36,724 bases of DNA, taken from the NCBI GenBank assembly GCA_030428785.1, contig JAUIEF010000031.1, positions 1 through 36,724 on the forward strand, written 5' to 3'. The notes beneath the pieces were generated by a model. It saw nothing but the letters and a program-made list of their open reading frames with translations, was not told where the DNA came from and made no database searches. Positions within the stretch are counted from its first letter, which is position 1; the number at the start of each line of letters is the position of its first letter. The position numbers were made by a program, and so were the translations under genes. Positions 1-9,090 of this stretch are shown piece by piece. This DNA comes from a bacterium. Lineage in GTDB: Bacteria > Planctomycetota > B15-G4.

Positions 1-566
1 TGATGTTCGGGCACGTCGAGACGCTCGAGGAGCGCGTCGAGCACATGCGCCGCATCCGCGAGCTCCAGGACGAGACGGCGGGCTTCACGGCCTTCATCTC
101 CTGGACGTTCCAGTCGCCGCACACGGAGATGGAGGACGTCGCCATGACGGGCGGCTTCGACTACCTCCGCACGGCCGCGGTGAGCCGCCTCTACATCGAC
201 AACATCGACAACTTCCAGGCGAGCTTCGTGACGCAGGGCCTCGACATGGCGGGCCTCGCGCTCCAGTACGGCATGAACGACCTGGGCAGCGTCATGATCG
301 AGGAGAACGTCGTGTCGGCCGCCAACTGCGAGTGTCTCGCCGGCATCGACGAGATGGAGAAGCAGATCCGCGCCGCCGGCTTCACCCCCGCCCGCCGCAA
401 CATGTTTTACGACCGCGTCGACGAGCGCGGCGCGCTGCTCGAGCGGCGCACGGACGAGCGCTGGGCGGCGAGCAACGCGGAGGGCGACAGCCGGCCGTGG
501 GACGGCGGCGCCGCGCGCGCCGTGACGGGCACGACCGAGCACGCGGGCGAGGCCTCGCGCGCGTGA
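1..566 (+). CDS. mqnC: Cyclic dehypoxanthinyl futalosine synthase MqnC, C-terminal half (cut by window start)
   Basis: MqnC is the radical-SAM enzyme that cyclises dehypoxanthinyl futalosine in the futalosine route to menaquinone, in the cytoplasm. Only about 188 codons are present; the N-terminal half with the CX3CX2C cluster motif lies outside the window. The frame is open through base 1. What is visible matches the C-terminal TIM-barrel part shared by MqnC and MqnE: FGHVET near the start, LQDETAGFTAFISWTFQ, then the MqnC-type segment VTQGLDMAGLALQYG and IEENVVSAA. MqnE in this window has the parallel LFGHIETTDERLEHM, so the two are paralogous. The last ~45 residues, after RNMFYDR, form a charged, alanine-rich tail beyond the usual end of the family. 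The stop overlaps the next gene's GTG (GTGA at 563-566). Assignment as MqnC rather than MqnE rests on these C-terminal signatures and is fairly firm. Confidence 0.88.
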   Translation, partial: MFGHVETLEERVEHMRRIRELQDETAGFTAFISWTFQSPHTEMEDVAMTGGFDYLRTAAVSRLYIDNIDNFQASFVTQGLDMAGLALQYGMNDLGSVMIEENVVSAANCECLAGIDEMEKQIRAAGFTPARRNMFYDRVDERGALLERRTDERWAASNAEGDSRPWDGGAARAVTGTTEHAGEASRA

Positions 567-1765
567 CGCGACGCGCGCCGGGCGTCTCGGCGCGGCCGTC
601 CCCGTCCCGCGTCGTCGTCGCGGCGCTCTCCAGCTTCGTGGCGACGCTGATCGTCGGCTGTGGCGAGGACGCGCCGGCCGTCCCTCCGGCTCTCGACGGT
701 CCCGACACCGTCACCTTGAGCACGACGGCGAGCACGGGCTCCCCCGTCGTCGCGGTCCGCATCGTCGGCAAGGGTCCCTATCGCTTCGTCGTCGACACGG
801 GGGCCGGCGCCTCGTTCGTGCGGGAGGACCTCGCGCGGTCGCTGGGGCTGCGCGCGGAACGCAAGCTGGTCGTCGTTCAGGACGCGGGAGGCAAGCTCCT
901 CACGGCGTGGGCGTACGTCGCCGGGACCGTGCGCCTCGGCGAGCTCATCGCACGCGACGTGACCTTCTACGCGACGGACGACCTGCCGGCCTTCGAGGTC
1001 CTCGGCGTGGACGGCATGCTCGGCATCGACCTCCTGGAGGGCCGCCTTCTCGCGCTCGATCCGTCGCGTGCCGGCGTCCACCTCGTCGCGGGCGGTCTCC
1101 CCGAGCCCGACGGGAGGTCGATCCTCGCCCTGGGTCGCGGCGAGCTGGGGCTCCCGAACCTGACCCTCGATGTCGGCGGTGTGGACGTGGACTTCACGAT
1201 CGACACGGGCGACGCCGGCATGATCTCCCTGTCGACCGTGGACGCCGAGCGTGTCGCGTTCGCGTCCGGGCTCACCGGCCCCGTCATGCGACAGACGAGC
1301 ATGGCCTCGACGCGCGAGGCGCGGGTCGGACGCCTCGCCCACGACGTCATGATCGGTCGGGTCCGCTGCGAGCGCCCCGTGGTCACGGTCTCCGACACCG
1401 GATCGAGCCTCGGCGTCGAGCTCCTCGCCGCGCTCGGCATGACCCTCGACCTCTCGAACGACCGCCTCGGCATCGGCTGCCCGTCGGACACGCTCACGTT
1501 CACGGGCTTCCGCAGCTCGGGGGTGGAGTTCGAGCTCCTGGACGGCTGCTGGGTGCTCTCGGAGGTCATGCCGGGCTCCGAGGCCGAGCGGCTCGGCCTC
1601 ACGATCGGCGCGCGCATCGCGAGCATCGACGGCCTCTCCACCGATGGCCGGAGCATCGCGGAGCTCCGGGAGGCGATGTTCGACGGCGACGACGTGCTGC
1701 TCGTGCTCGAGCAGGACGGCCGGCTCGAGGAGCACCGGCTGCCGCTCGTCCCGCTGCTCGACTGA
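563..1765 (+). CDS. Retropepsin-like aspartyl protease lipoprotein with C-terminal PDZ domain
   Basis: The predicted product has 400 aa. The chosen start is GTG at 563, overlapping the mqnC stop as GTGA, which suggests translational coupling. An N-terminal hydrophobic stretch ends in a lipobox (LIVGC, Cys33), so the mature protein should be a lipid-anchored envelope protein. Two Asp-Thr-Gly motifs are visible: VVDTGAGASF (Asp78) and TIDTGDAGM (Asp214). This fits the duplicated lobes of clan AA bacterial aspartyl peptidases (Asp_protease_2 type). Residues ~320-395 look like a PDZ domain, with VMPGSEAERLGLTIGARI followed by a substrate-groove-like segment. Proteolytic function is inferred from family; neither substrate nor activity can be read. 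The mqnC neighbourhood does not imply a role in quinone synthesis. Codon use is less extreme than in mqnE, with more CGG and mixed third bases. Confidence 0.8.
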   Translation: MTRRAPGVSARPSPSRVVVAALSSFVATLIVGCGEDAPAVPPALDGPDTVTLSTTASTGSPVVAVRIVGKGPYRFVVDTGAGASFVREDLARSLGLRAERKLVVVQDAGGKLLTAWAYVAGTVRLGELIARDVTFYATDDLPAFEVLGVDGMLGIDLLEGRLLALDPSRAGVHLVAGGLPEPDGRSILALGRGELGLPNLTLDVGGVDVDFTIDTGDAGMISLSTVDAERVAFASGLTGPVMRQTSMASTREARVGRLAHDVMIGRVRCERPVVTVSDTGSSLGVELLAALGMTLDLSNDRLGIGCPSDTLTFTGFRSSGVEFELLDGCWVLSEVMPGSEAERLGLTIGARIASIDGLSTDGRSIAELREAMFDGDDVLLVLEQDGRLEEHRLPLVPLLD

Positions 1766-1766
1766 G

Positions 1767-1814
1767 GCGGGTCGCAGCGCGCGAGCGGGCGATCACTCGT
1801 CCGGGACGACCCGC
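1767..1814 (+). terminator. Long-loop inverted repeat after the protease gene
   Basis: A perfect 8-bp inverted repeat (GCGGGTCG at 1767-1774, CGACCCGC at 1807-1814) begins one base after the stop codon, with a 32-nt loop that can itself pair partly. There is no T-run, so a transcription-terminator role is only suggested by position. Confidence 0.35.
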
Positions 1815-1825
1815 GAACGCTCTTC

Positions 1826-1868
1826 GTGTCCCGGGGAACGGACCGCAACTCCGCCCCCGCCGGGACAC
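1826..1868 (+). other. Perfect 9-bp inverted repeat in intergenic leader
   Basis: GTGTCCCGG (1826-1834) pairs exactly with CCGGGACAC (1860-1868) across a 25-nt loop. It follows the previous inverted repeat and lies 63 bp before the next start codon. It could be a second terminator arm, an mRNA leader structure or a protein-binding site; the sequence does not decide between these. Confidence 0.35.
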
Positions 1869-1931
1869 ACGGAACACGTGAGGCGATCCGTCGGAGCGGA
1901 GCGCCCGTCATCCAAACGCTGGAGGGAACCC

Positions 1932-2696
1932 ATGTCCACATCGTCCACAGTCGCCGCGCTCGCCGCCGCCGTCCTCGTGCTCGGCGCTCCCGCCTCCCCC
2001 GCCCAGACGGTCGCCCCGGTCGAACGCCACGTGGAGATCCGGTCGGCCGTCGATCCCGGAGACCTGTCGCTACTCCTCCATCCCGACGCGGCACTCGTCG
2101 CGACGACCGTGGAACCGGTGCTGGTGCCGGGCCTCGACGAGGACACCCTGCGGAATCTCGAGGCCGCGCTCGACGGGATGTCGGCGAGCTCGACGGAGAG
2201 CTCCGCCGTCGCCGCGATCTACAAGTTCATCTGGCGCGAGAGCGGATGGATCCTCGTCTGCTGCTCACCCACCCAGCTCTCCTCGACGACCGGCCCGGCG
2301 GCCGGCTATGTCGTCGAGCACGGCGAGTCGACGCTGCTCTCGGGCGACGCGATGCCCGCGGTCGACGACGCCCAGGTGCGCATCGAGCACGTCACCCGGT
2401 CCGGCACGCTCGCGGCCCTCGAGGGGCCGGACGTGCTCGCGCTGACGGCTCTCGTCGGCAAGGTCGCGACGGACGGCCCGGACCTCGCGGCGCGCGTGGG
2501 TCGTGCGCTCCATCGCGCGTACGGGCTCGCGGTGGTTCCCGGTACGGCGGCGCACATGGAGTACCTCGTCCGCTGGTGCCCCGAGACCATGAGTTTCAAG
2601 GTCGTCTGCATCGAGACGTCCACGTGGATCGTCGAGCTGCCGGCCGAAGGCGCCGTCCACGTCACCGCACGCACCGGTGTCTTCCTGACCAGCTGA
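1932..2696 (+). CDS. Secreted protein of unknown function
   Basis: The predicted product has 254 aa and I do not recognise the family. The ATG at 1932 is supported by a good ribosome-binding site (GGAGGG at 1921-1926, 5 nt upstream). The first ~26 residues form a signal peptide: a short polar start, then AALAAAVLVLGAPASPAQT with an Ala-X-Ala-like cleavage region. The mature part is soluble with no further membrane segment. It has four cysteines: a CC pair in WILVCCSP, one in RWCPE and one in KVVCIE. These could form two disulfides in the periplasm. An alternating small/hydrophobic region near residues 155-200 looks helical. It stands alone between two sets of hairpins and so is probably its own transcription unit. 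A periplasmic or secreted location is inferred from the leader; no enzymatic motif is visible. Confidence 0.75.
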   Translation: MSTSSTVAALAAAVLVLGAPASPAQTVAPVERHVEIRSAVDPGDLSLLLHPDAALVATTVEPVLVPGLDEDTLRNLEAALDGMSASSTESSAVAAIYKFIWRESGWILVCCSPTQLSSTTGPAAGYVVEHGESTLLSGDAMPAVDDAQVRIEHVTRSGTLAALEGPDVLALTALVGKVATDGPDLAARVGRALHRAYGLAVVPGTAAHMEYLVRWCPETMSFKVVCIETSTWIVELPAEGAVHVTARTGVFLTS

Positions 2697-2705
2697 CGTC
2701 GTCTC

Positions 2706-2741
2706 GCGGGACGGGGTCGCAGTGCGACGGCCTCGTCCCGC
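2706..2741 (+). terminator. Two-tier hairpin terminator
   Basis: Ten bases after the stop codon, an outer stem (GCGGGACG 2706-2713 with CGTCCCGC 2734-2741) encloses an inner perfect stem GTCGC/GCGAC (2716-2720, 2724-2728) with a 3-nt loop. There is no T-run, which is common in GC-rich genomes. It sits between the secreted protein and the sulfatase gene. Confidence 0.5.
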
Positions 2742-2820
2742 CCCGGACGACGAACGCCAGTTCTCACGTCGCAACCCGGCTTGACGCACGCGGTGCGGCG
2801 CGGAACACTCGCGTCGGTCC

Positions 2821-4209
2821 ATGCCGCCGCCCCTCCATCGTCGCGACTTCCTCAAGGCCTCTGCCGCCGCGACCGTCGCCGCGACGCTGCCCGCCTGCGA
2901 CGGCGGCGCGCCGCGCCCCGCGGGCGGGCTCCCCCACGTGCTCTACGTGCTCTCGGACAGCCACCGCGCGTCCGACATGGGCTGCGCGGGCAACCCGGAG
3001 GCGCGCACGCCGCACATGGACCGGCTCGCCGCCGAGGGCCTGCGCCTCACGACCGCGCTCTCGAGCACGCCGCTCTGCCGGCCCTACCGCGCGAACCTCA
3101 TGTCGGGCTGCTTCCCGCACCGCACGGGCCTGCTGACCAACCGCAGCGAGGAGCACAACTTCGGCATCGAGGACGGCTTCCAGTGGACGCCGCGCGGCGT
3201 GCCGCTGCTCGCCGAGCACTTCCGCGCCCACGGCTACCGCTGCGGCTACGTCGGCAAGTGGCACCTCGGCAGCGTGAACACCGACCCCGGCCCGCTGCGC
3301 TTCGGCTTCGACGACGCGTGGCTCGGCGCGGCGGGCGACGTCCACGAGTACTACGCCTGGCGCTACAACACCGGCGCGCGCGGCGACTTCGAGGAGGGCG
3401 CGGGCTTCCGCGCGACCCGCGAGACGGACCGCGTGCTCGAGCTGCTGCGCCGCGCCGCCGACGACACGCAGCCGTGGTTCCTCGTGCTCTCGTTCGGGCC
3501 GCCCCACGACCCGTACAAGGCGCCGCCGGGCTTCGTGCACGAGGACGTCGACTACACCGTCCCGCCCAACGTCCCCGCCGGCTTCCTCACGGACCGCATC
3601 GGCGGCGCGCTACGCGGGTACCACGGCCTCGTCGAGGCGCTCGACCACGAGCTCGGCCGCCTGCTCGACGCGCTCGACGCGACGGGCCTCGCCGACGACA
3701 CGCTCGTCGTCTACACCTCGGACCACGGCAACCTGCTCGGCACGCACGGCTACGAGGGCAAGGAGATGCCCTACGACGAGTCGACGCGCGTGCCGTTCCT
3801 CATGCGCTGGCCGGGGCGCGTCCCCGTCGGCACGGACGACATGCCGCTCGGCACGCCGGACCTCTTCCCGACCCTCGCCGGGCTCGTCGGACTGCCGGGG
3901 CCCGACGGCGTCGACGGCCGCGACTTCAGCGCGCGCCTCCGCGGCGAGGCCGGCGCGCCGAGCCAGGACGACGCCTACCTCGTCTCGCACCTCTCGCGCT
4001 TCGTCGAGTGGCCCGGCTGGAAGGGCCTGCGCACACGTCGCCACCTCTTCGCGACGCGACAGGACGGCCCGTGGATGCTCTACGACCTCGAGGCCGACCC
4101 GTACCAGCTCGAGAACCTCGTCGACCGCGAGGCGGAGCTCGCGAAGGACCTCGACGAACGCACGCGCGCGACGATGGCGGCGCTCGGCGACTCCTGGCGG
4201 GTCGGGTAG
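2821..4209 (+). CDS. Tat-exported lipoprotein sulfatase (arylsulfatase/alkaline phosphatase superfamily)
   Basis: The predicted product has 462 aa and should hydrolyse sulfate esters, likely of polysaccharides, outside the cytoplasm. The N-terminus has a twin-arginine signal (HRRDFLKAS, Arg7-Arg8) followed by a hydrophobic run and a lipobox (TLPAC, Cys26), so it is probably lipid-anchored. The formylglycine site is Cys86 in CRPYR, followed by ANLMSG and PHRTG as in sulfatases; the usual serine of C-X-P-S-R is Tyr here. Metal and sulfate-site elements are visible: LSDSH near the start, TPHMDRLAAEG, GKWHLG, and TSDHGNLLGTHG with the downstream Lys-bearing GKEMPYDESTRVPFLMRWPG. Folding in the cytoplasm before Tat export fits a protein whose cysteine is modified before translocation. 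No maturase is in the window. The gene converges on the next, leaving 15 bp between stops. The substrate is unknown. Confidence 0.92.
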   Translation: MPPPLHRRDFLKASAAATVAATLPACDGGAPRPAGGLPHVLYVLSDSHRASDMGCAGNPEARTPHMDRLAAEGLRLTTALSSTPLCRPYRANLMSGCFPHRTGLLTNRSEEHNFGIEDGFQWTPRGVPLLAEHFRAHGYRCGYVGKWHLGSVNTDPGPLRFGFDDAWLGAAGDVHEYYAWRYNTGARGDFEEGAGFRATRETDRVLELLRRAADDTQPWFLVLSFGPPHDPYKAPPGFVHEDVDYTVPPNVPAGFLTDRIGGALRGYHGLVEALDHELGRLLDALDATGLADDTLVVYTSDHGNLLGTHGYEGKEMPYDESTRVPFLMRWPGRVPVGTDDMPLGTPDLFPTLAGLVGLPGPDGVDGRDFSARLRGEAGAPSQDDAYLVSHLSRFVEWPGWKGLRTRRHLFATRQDGPWMLYDLEADPYQLENLVDREAELAKDLDERTRATMAALGDSWRVG

Positions 4210-4224
4210 GCGCGGGCGCGCTCG

Positions 4225-7200
4225 TCACCCGCCCGTCGCCGCCCTCCAGGTGACGACGCGCGCGCCGACCGGGAAGATCCCGTCGCGGACCTCCTCCACG
4301 AGGACGATCTCCGGGCGGCCGTCCGCGTCGCCGTCGAGGACCGCGAGCCACTCGCCGCGCGCCGCGAAGAACGACGGCGCGGTGAACGCGAGCGCGCCGG
4401 CGACGCCCGCGCCGAACCACACCTGGAGCAGCTCGGACGCCGCGTCGAGCGCCACGAGGTCGGTCCTGCCGTCGCCGTCGACGTCGGCGGCGGCGAAGTC
4501 GAACACGCCCGTCGGCGCCGCGAAGACGTGCCCCGCCGCGCGCGGCCCGTCCACACCGCCGGAGAGCACCTCGAGCTGCTGCCCGACGAGCACGACCTCC
4601 GGGAAGCCGTCGCCGTCGAGGTCCGCCGTCCACGGGAGCTGGGGCACGGGCGCGGTCGGCACCTCCACCGGCACGCCGAGCGTCGGCCCCGTCGCGCCGC
4701 CGTCGACACCGGGGAACCAGAGCACGCGGTCGGCCGAGGGCTCCGTGACGACGACATCGTCCCGCCCGTCGCCGTCGAGGTCGGCGACGGCCATCCGGAA
4801 CGCGGACTGCTGCGGCTGCGGCGGCACGTGCGCCGAGGGCGTCCCCGTGCCGAGCGCCGCGTAGACGACGAGCGTCCCGCCGCGCAGCGCGACGACCTCG
4901 TCGCGGCCGTCGCCGTCGAGATCCGCGAACTCCGCGGCGAGCACGAGCCCCGGCGGGTCGACCGGGGACGCGAGCGCCGTCGGCGCGCCGAACCCGGCGC
5001 CGTCGCCCGCGTGCCACTCGAGCACCGCGATGTTGCTGGAGAGCAGGTCGGCGACGCCGTCGCCGTCCGCGTCCCCGAGCCGCGCGGTCTCGGTGCCCAG
5101 GCCCGCCACCGGCAGCTCGACGACCGGCGCGCCGAGCGGGTCGTCCGTCGTCGGGTGCACGCGGAGCACACCGACCGTGGGCTGCACGAGCACGAGGTCC
5201 GGCGCGGGGTCGCCCGCGAGGTCCGCGACGAGCACGTCGCTGACGGGGGCGTCGAGCTCGACGGCCGCGCGGAAGCTCGCCCCCGCGGCGGCGCGCTCGA
5301 GGAAGACCGCGCGCCCGCCGTGCACGAGGTCGAGCGCTCCGTCGCCGTCGAGGTCCACGACGCGACCGCCGCGGTGCTCGACGAAGGGTGCGGCCGCGAC
5401 GAACCCGCCGGCGCCGTTGCCGGCGCGCACCTCGACGCCGGCCGCCGTCGCGAGCAGCAGGTCGAGGTCGGTGTCGCCGTCCAGGTCGACGAGCTGCGGC
5501 TCGGGGGCCTCCTCCGCCGCGGGCTGGCCGACGAGGACGCCGCCGGCGGCGAGGTCGGTGATCACGGACGCGAAGCGCGACCCGCGACCGGCGAGCACGA
5601 CGTCGACGCCGTCGAGCCCGTCGAGGTCCGCGACGAGCAGCGCGTCGACCGCCGACGCCGTCGGCACCGTGGTCGGCACGTCGAAGCCGCCCCCCGGCAG
5701 CCCGCGTCGCAGCGCGAGCTCGCCGTGGAACACGCCGTCCGTCATGAGCGTCCGGCCCACGACGAGGTCCGCGACGCCGTCGCCGTCCCCGTCCGCGACG
5801 ACCACGCGGTGCGCGAGCGAGGACGGGAGCGCGATCGTCTCGAGCAGCGTGGGGCCGTCGAGCACGCCCGCGCGGAGCTCGACGGCCGCGCGGTGCGCCG
5901 TGACGAGCTCCGGCGCCCCGTCGCCGTCGAGGTCCCCGAGCGCCACGCCGGTGGGGTCGGCGCCGACGCCTAACGACGTGCCCGCCTGGAGCAGACCGTC
6001 CTCGTCGACGAGCAGCGGCGTGACGACGCCCCCGGCCGTCACGACGACGACGTCGGGGTCGCCGTCGTCGTCCAGGTCTCCGACGGCGAGCGCGACGGGA
6101 CCGCCGGGCACGTTGCGCGTCTGCTCGACGACGACCGGACCGCTCGCGTCCGCGCCGAGCACGACGAGCGTGTCCGCGTCGGGCAGCACGCCGACGAGCT
6201 CGGGCCGGCCGTCGCCGTCGAGGTCGTGCACGACGCGCTCCCCCAGCGCCGTGGGCAGCAGCGTGCCGGGCGCGTCGAAGAGCTTCGGCAACGCGACGTC
6301 GCCGAGGTCGAGCACGGCGCCGGCGGGCGCGAGCGGGCCTGCGACGCTCCCGACGAGCCCGCGCGCGTCGGCGGGCGGCGTCGCGACGCGGAAGGTCGCC
6401 GTCACGCCCGTCGGCCACGGGAACGCGAAGAGCCCGTCGGCGGCCGTGACGGCGGGCGGCAGGAGCGCGTCCCAGCGGTCGGCCCACGCCTCGACGCCCG
6501 CGAGCGGCGCGCCGGCGACGTCGGTCGCGCGACCGGTGATCGTCGTCGTCCCGTCGGCGACGAGCGGGTCGAGACCCAGCGCGACCTCGAGGCCGTCGAC
6601 GAGCAGGTCGTCGTCCGAGTCGGCGTCGAGCGGATCCGTGCCGTGGCGCGCGACCTCCTCGCCGTCGAGCAGGCCGTCATCGTCCGTGTCCGGGTCGTCG
6701 GGGTCCGTGCCGTGCACGAGCTCCTCGTGGACGTCGAGCAGGCCGTCGCCGTCCGAGTCGACGTGCCCCGGGAGCAGCGCGCCCTTCGCCTTCTTGCCGC
6801 CCTTCGGCCAGCGGATGCGCAGGTCGATCTCGACGGCGCGCTCGGCGAGCTCGCCGCCCAGCTCGAGCACGTGGTCGCCCGACTGCGGCAGCTCGAGCTT
6901 CTTGAAGCGCACGACCGTCCCCTTCTTGGCGAGCTTCACGCGCTTCGGCGGGAGCGGGACGTCCCCCACCGGCGCCTGCAGCCGCAGACCCGCGAGGTCC
7001 GCGACCGGGGCGTCGAGCACGACGCGCCCCGTGAGCCGCGCGCCCGACGGCGCGCGCAGGGGCACGCGGTGCGGCACGCGCGGGTCGCCCGTCGCGGGGA
7101 GCGCGGCGACGACCTCGAGCGCGTCGGGCGCCGGCGTTACCTTCGCCTTCACGGCGTACTTGCCCGTCGTGCCGTCGAGCCCCTCGAGCCGGAAGCGGTA

Positions 7201-7551
7201 GAGGCCGTCGCTCGGGAGGACGATGTCGTCGGCGAGGAGCTTGGGCGTCCCGACGCCGACGGCGCCCAGCGGCACCGGCTCGCCGTCGGGCCCGTCCAGG
7301 AACGGCTGCGGGAGCAGGCCGCCCTTGCCGCGCACCGTCCAGCGGACGCGCGTCCCGGCGAGCCCCTCGAAGAGCCAGCCGTGCCACGCGCCGGGCTCGG
7401 CGAGCGTGCCGCGGACCGCGCGGCCGAGCTCCACGAAGACGGGCTCCTCGGCGCCCTCGGGCACGCCGGGCGGGAGGGCGCCGGACGGCGCGCCGGGCGC
7501 GAGGAGCAGGACGGCGAGCAGCAGGACGACGCGTCGATTCGAGCCAGGCAT
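4225..7551 (-). CDS. Secreted calcium-repeat and FG-GAP/VCBS beta-propeller protein
   Basis: The predicted product has 1108 aa. I chose ATG at 7551 over an in-frame GTG at 7575, because a purine-rich GGGGGAC lies just before it and it puts a clean signal peptide ([20 protein letters not shown]) at the N-terminus. Domains in order: a pre-peptidase-like beta module (~40-140); a Lys/Gly-rich stretch (KGGKKAKG); thrombospondin-3-like Asp repeats ([33 protein letters not shown]) around 275-325; a carboxypeptidase-regulatory-like beta domain ([20 protein letters not shown]); then 14 successive FG-GAP/VCBS repeats of the DLDGDG-x-x-(D/E)-hydrophobic type to the C-terminus. Fourteen would suit two seven-bladed propellers. 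The Asp loops should bind calcium. No catalytic motif is visible; adhesion or matrix binding is inference. It diverges from mqnE with 152 bp between starts. Confidence 0.88.
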   Translation of the reverse strand: MPGSNRRVVLLLAVLLLAPGAPSGALPPGVPEGAEEPVFVELGRAVRGTLAEPGAWHGWLFEGLAGTRVRWTVRGKGGLLPQPFLDGPDGEPVPLGAVGVGTPKLLADDIVLPSDGLYRFRLEGLDGTTGKYAVKAKVTPAPDALEVVAALPATGDPRVPHRVPLRAPSGARLTGRVVLDAPVADLAGLRLQAPVGDVPLPPKRVKLAKKGTVVRFKKLELPQSGDHVLELGGELAERAVEIDLRIRWPKGGKKAKGALLPGHVDSDGDGLLDVHEELVHGTDPDDPDTDDDGLLDGEEVARHGTDPLDADSDDDLLVDGLEVALGLDPLVADGTTTITGRATDVAGAPLAGVEAWADRWDALLPPAVTAADGLFAFPWPTGVTATFRVATPPADARGLVGSVAGPLAPAGAVLDLGDVALPKLFDAPGTLLPTALGERVVHDLDGDGRPELVGVLPDADTLVVLGADASGPVVVEQTRNVPGGPVALAVGDLDDDGDPDVVVVTAGGVVTPLLVDEDGLLQAGTSLGVGADPTGVALGDLDGDGAPELVTAHRAAVELRAGVLDGPTLLETIALPSSLAHRVVVADGDGDGVADLVVGRTLMTDGVFHGELALRRGLPGGGFDVPTTVPTASAVDALLVADLDGLDGVDVVLAGRGSRFASVITDLAAGGVLVGQPAAEEAPEPQLVDLDGDTDLDLLLATAAGVEVRAGNGAGGFVAAAPFVEHRGGRVVDLDGDGALDLVHGGRAVFLERAAAGASFRAAVELDAPVSDVLVADLAGDPAPDLVLVQPTVGVLRVHPTTDDPLGAPVVELPVAGLGTETARLGDADGDGVADLLSSNIAVLEWHAGDGAGFGAPTALASPVDPPGLVLAAEFADLDGDGRDEVVALRGGTLVVYAALGTGTPSAHVPPQPQQSAFRMAVADLDGDGRDDVVVTEPSADRVLWFPGVDGGATGPTLGVPVEVPTAPVPQLPWTADLDGDGFPEVVLVGQQLEVLSGGVDGPRAAGHVFAAPTGVFDFAAADVDGDGRTDLVALDAASELLQVWFGAGVAGALAFTAPSFFAARGEWLAVLDGDADGRPEIVLVEEVRDGIFPVGARVVTWRAATGG

Positions 7552-7703
7552 GGGGTCCCCCGGGAACGCGGTCACGGCGCGGCGCGACCGATCCTCCGCC
7601 CGACGCGGCGACGCCCCCGGATCTGGCGGCCTCTCCGCGGGGCTGTTCCGCGCGGCCGGCCCCGTTCCGTCGCGGCCCCGCGGCCGTTATCCTGGCCCGG
7701 ATC

Positions 7704-8912
7704 ATGAGCACCGCCACCGCGACGACCCTGCCGGACGGCACCGCCGTGCCGACCGCCTCGCCCTACCCGCTCCTCCCGAGCAACCCCGGTCCGACGGGCG
7801 GCTTCACGCCCTCGACGGACGCGCTCGCCGGGCTGTCCGACGAGCTGCTCCCGATCCGCGACAAGGTCTTCGCGGGCGAGCGGCTGTCCATGGACGACGG
7901 GCGCCTGCTGTTCTCCACGCCCGACCTCACGGGCGTCGGCGCGCTCGCGAACTGGCTCACCGAGACGCGCAACGGCAACCGCACGACGTTCACCTACAAC
8001 CGGCACCTCAACTACACGAACGTCTGCGCCTACAAGTGCATGTTCTGCGCGTTCCGTCGCGACGGGACCGAGGACGACGCGATCACCATGGACATGGAGT
8101 TCGTGGCGAACCGCATCAGCACCGAGTTCACGGACGGCATGAAGGAGGTGCACGTCGTCGGCGGCATCCACCCCGAGCTGCCGTACGGCTACTACCTCGA
8201 CCTGCTGCGGACGATCAAGGCGACGCGCCCGCACCTGCACGTCAAGGGCTTCACGATGATCGAGCTCAACGAGATCGCGAAGCAGGCGCAGAAGCCCTTG
8301 CGCGACGTCGTGCGCGAGCTCAAGGAGGCGGGCCTCGACTCCTGCCCGGGAGGCGGCGCCGAGGTGCTCAGCCCGCGCGTGCACAGGAAGCTCTACAACG
8401 GCAAGCTCCCGCCGGCCGAGTGGCTCGAGGCCGTGCGCGTCGTGCACGGCGAGGGCCTCAAGTCCAACGCGACGATGCTCTTCGGCCACATCGAGACGAC
8501 GGACGAGCGGCTCGAGCACATGGACCAGATCCGTCGCCTGCAGGACGAGACGGGCGGCTTCATGCAGTTCATCCCGCTCGTGTTCCACCCGGAGAACACG
8601 CCGCTCCAGCGCCTCGGCAAGACGACGGGCGTCGACGCGCTGCGCACGATCGCGGTCGCGCGGCTCATGCTCGACAACGTGCCGCACGTCAAGGCGTACT
8701 GGATCATGGTCGGCCTCAAGATCGCGCAGATCGCGCTGCACTACGGCGCCGACGACCTCGACGGCACGGTCGTCGAGGAGCACATCACGCACGACGCCGG
8801 CGCCACGACGCCGCAGGGGCTCACGACCGAGCGCCTCGCGGAGCTCGTCCGCGAGACGGGCCGCGAGCCCGTGCTGCGGGACACGCTCTACGAGGAGCTC
8901 GTGGCGGTCTGA
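7704..8912 (+). CDS. mqnE: Aminofutalosine synthase MqnE
   Basis: The predicted product has 402 aa. It joins SAM and 3-[(1-carboxyvinyl)oxy]benzoate to make aminofutalosine, an early step of the futalosine menaquinone pathway, in the cytoplasm. The radical-SAM cluster motif CAYKCMFC (Cys108, Cys112, Cys115) is intact. VVGGIHPELPYGYY, GFTMIELNEIAKQAQ, LDSCPGGGAEVLSPRV, LFGHIET and FIPLVFHPENTPL are all typical of MqnE. The length is complete for the family. ATG at 7704 gives a ~40-residue N-terminal extension before the conserved part; the leader lacks a strong ribosome-binding site. The last 252 bp (8661-8912) recur at 22377-22628, and this copy is the complete gene. mqnC lies 7 kb upstream, separated by unrelated genes, so the pathway genes are near each other but not in one operon. 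Confidence 0.97.
   Translation: MSTATATTLPDGTAVPTASPYPLLPSNPGPTGGFTPSTDALAGLSDELLPIRDKVFAGERLSMDDGRLLFSTPDLTGVGALANWLTETRNGNRTTFTYNRHLNYTNVCAYKCMFCAFRRDGTEDDAITMDMEFVANRISTEFTDGMKEVHVVGGIHPELPYGYYLDLLRTIKATRPHLHVKGFTMIELNEIAKQAQKPLRDVVRELKEAGLDSCPGGGAEVLSPRVHRKLYNGKLPPAEWLEAVRVVHGEGLKSNATMLFGHIETTDERLEHMDQIRRLQDETGGFMQFIPLVFHPENTPLQRLGKTTGVDALRTIAVARLMLDNVPHVKAYWIMVGLKIAQIALHYGADDLDGTVVEEHITHDAGATTPQGLTTERLAELVRETGREPVLRDTLYEELVAV
8661..8912 (+). repeat. Left direct repeat: 3' end of mqnE
   Basis: This 252-bp segment, the last 84 codons of mqnE including the stop, aligns without indels to 22377-22628 in the same orientation. I counted 11 mismatches by eye, of which 10 are silent and one changes Lys to Arg. 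Similarity fades quickly upstream of about 8654. It is the left boundary of the putative island. Confidence 0.95.
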
Positions 8913-9065
8913 GGTGGGGCTGGTCGGAGCGCGCCGGCACTCCCTGGGCGGCGATGGGGTCGACGCGTTCGGCGTGTAGCTCCCGGAAGGTCCCCCGGCG
9001 CCCTCCATGAACGGAACATCACGGGGCTTCCGCGCGCGGACGCGGTGACATGCGCGGGCTCGTGA

Positions 9066-9090
9066 GGGACGGCAGCCCTCGCGCCGTCCC
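9066..9090 (+). other. Leader hairpin 1 (perfect 8-bp stem)
   Basis: GGGACGGC (9066-9073) pairs exactly with GCCGTCCC (9083-9090) over a 9-nt loop. It lies 153 bp after the mqnE stop and 44 bp before the EptA-like start. It may terminate mqnE transcription or be a leader element of the next gene. Confidence 0.45.

Noticed and set aside
407..1735. Long antisense open frame over the protease gene
   Set aside because: Arg/Ala/Glu/His-rich shadow of a GC-rich gene with clear motifs on the plus strand; no domain and no start signals.
7635..7683. Inverted repeat CCGCGGGGC/GCCCCGCGG before mqnE with a TATCCT-like -10
   Set aside because: The arms are 31 bp apart in very GC-rich DNA and the promoter match lacks a convincing -35.
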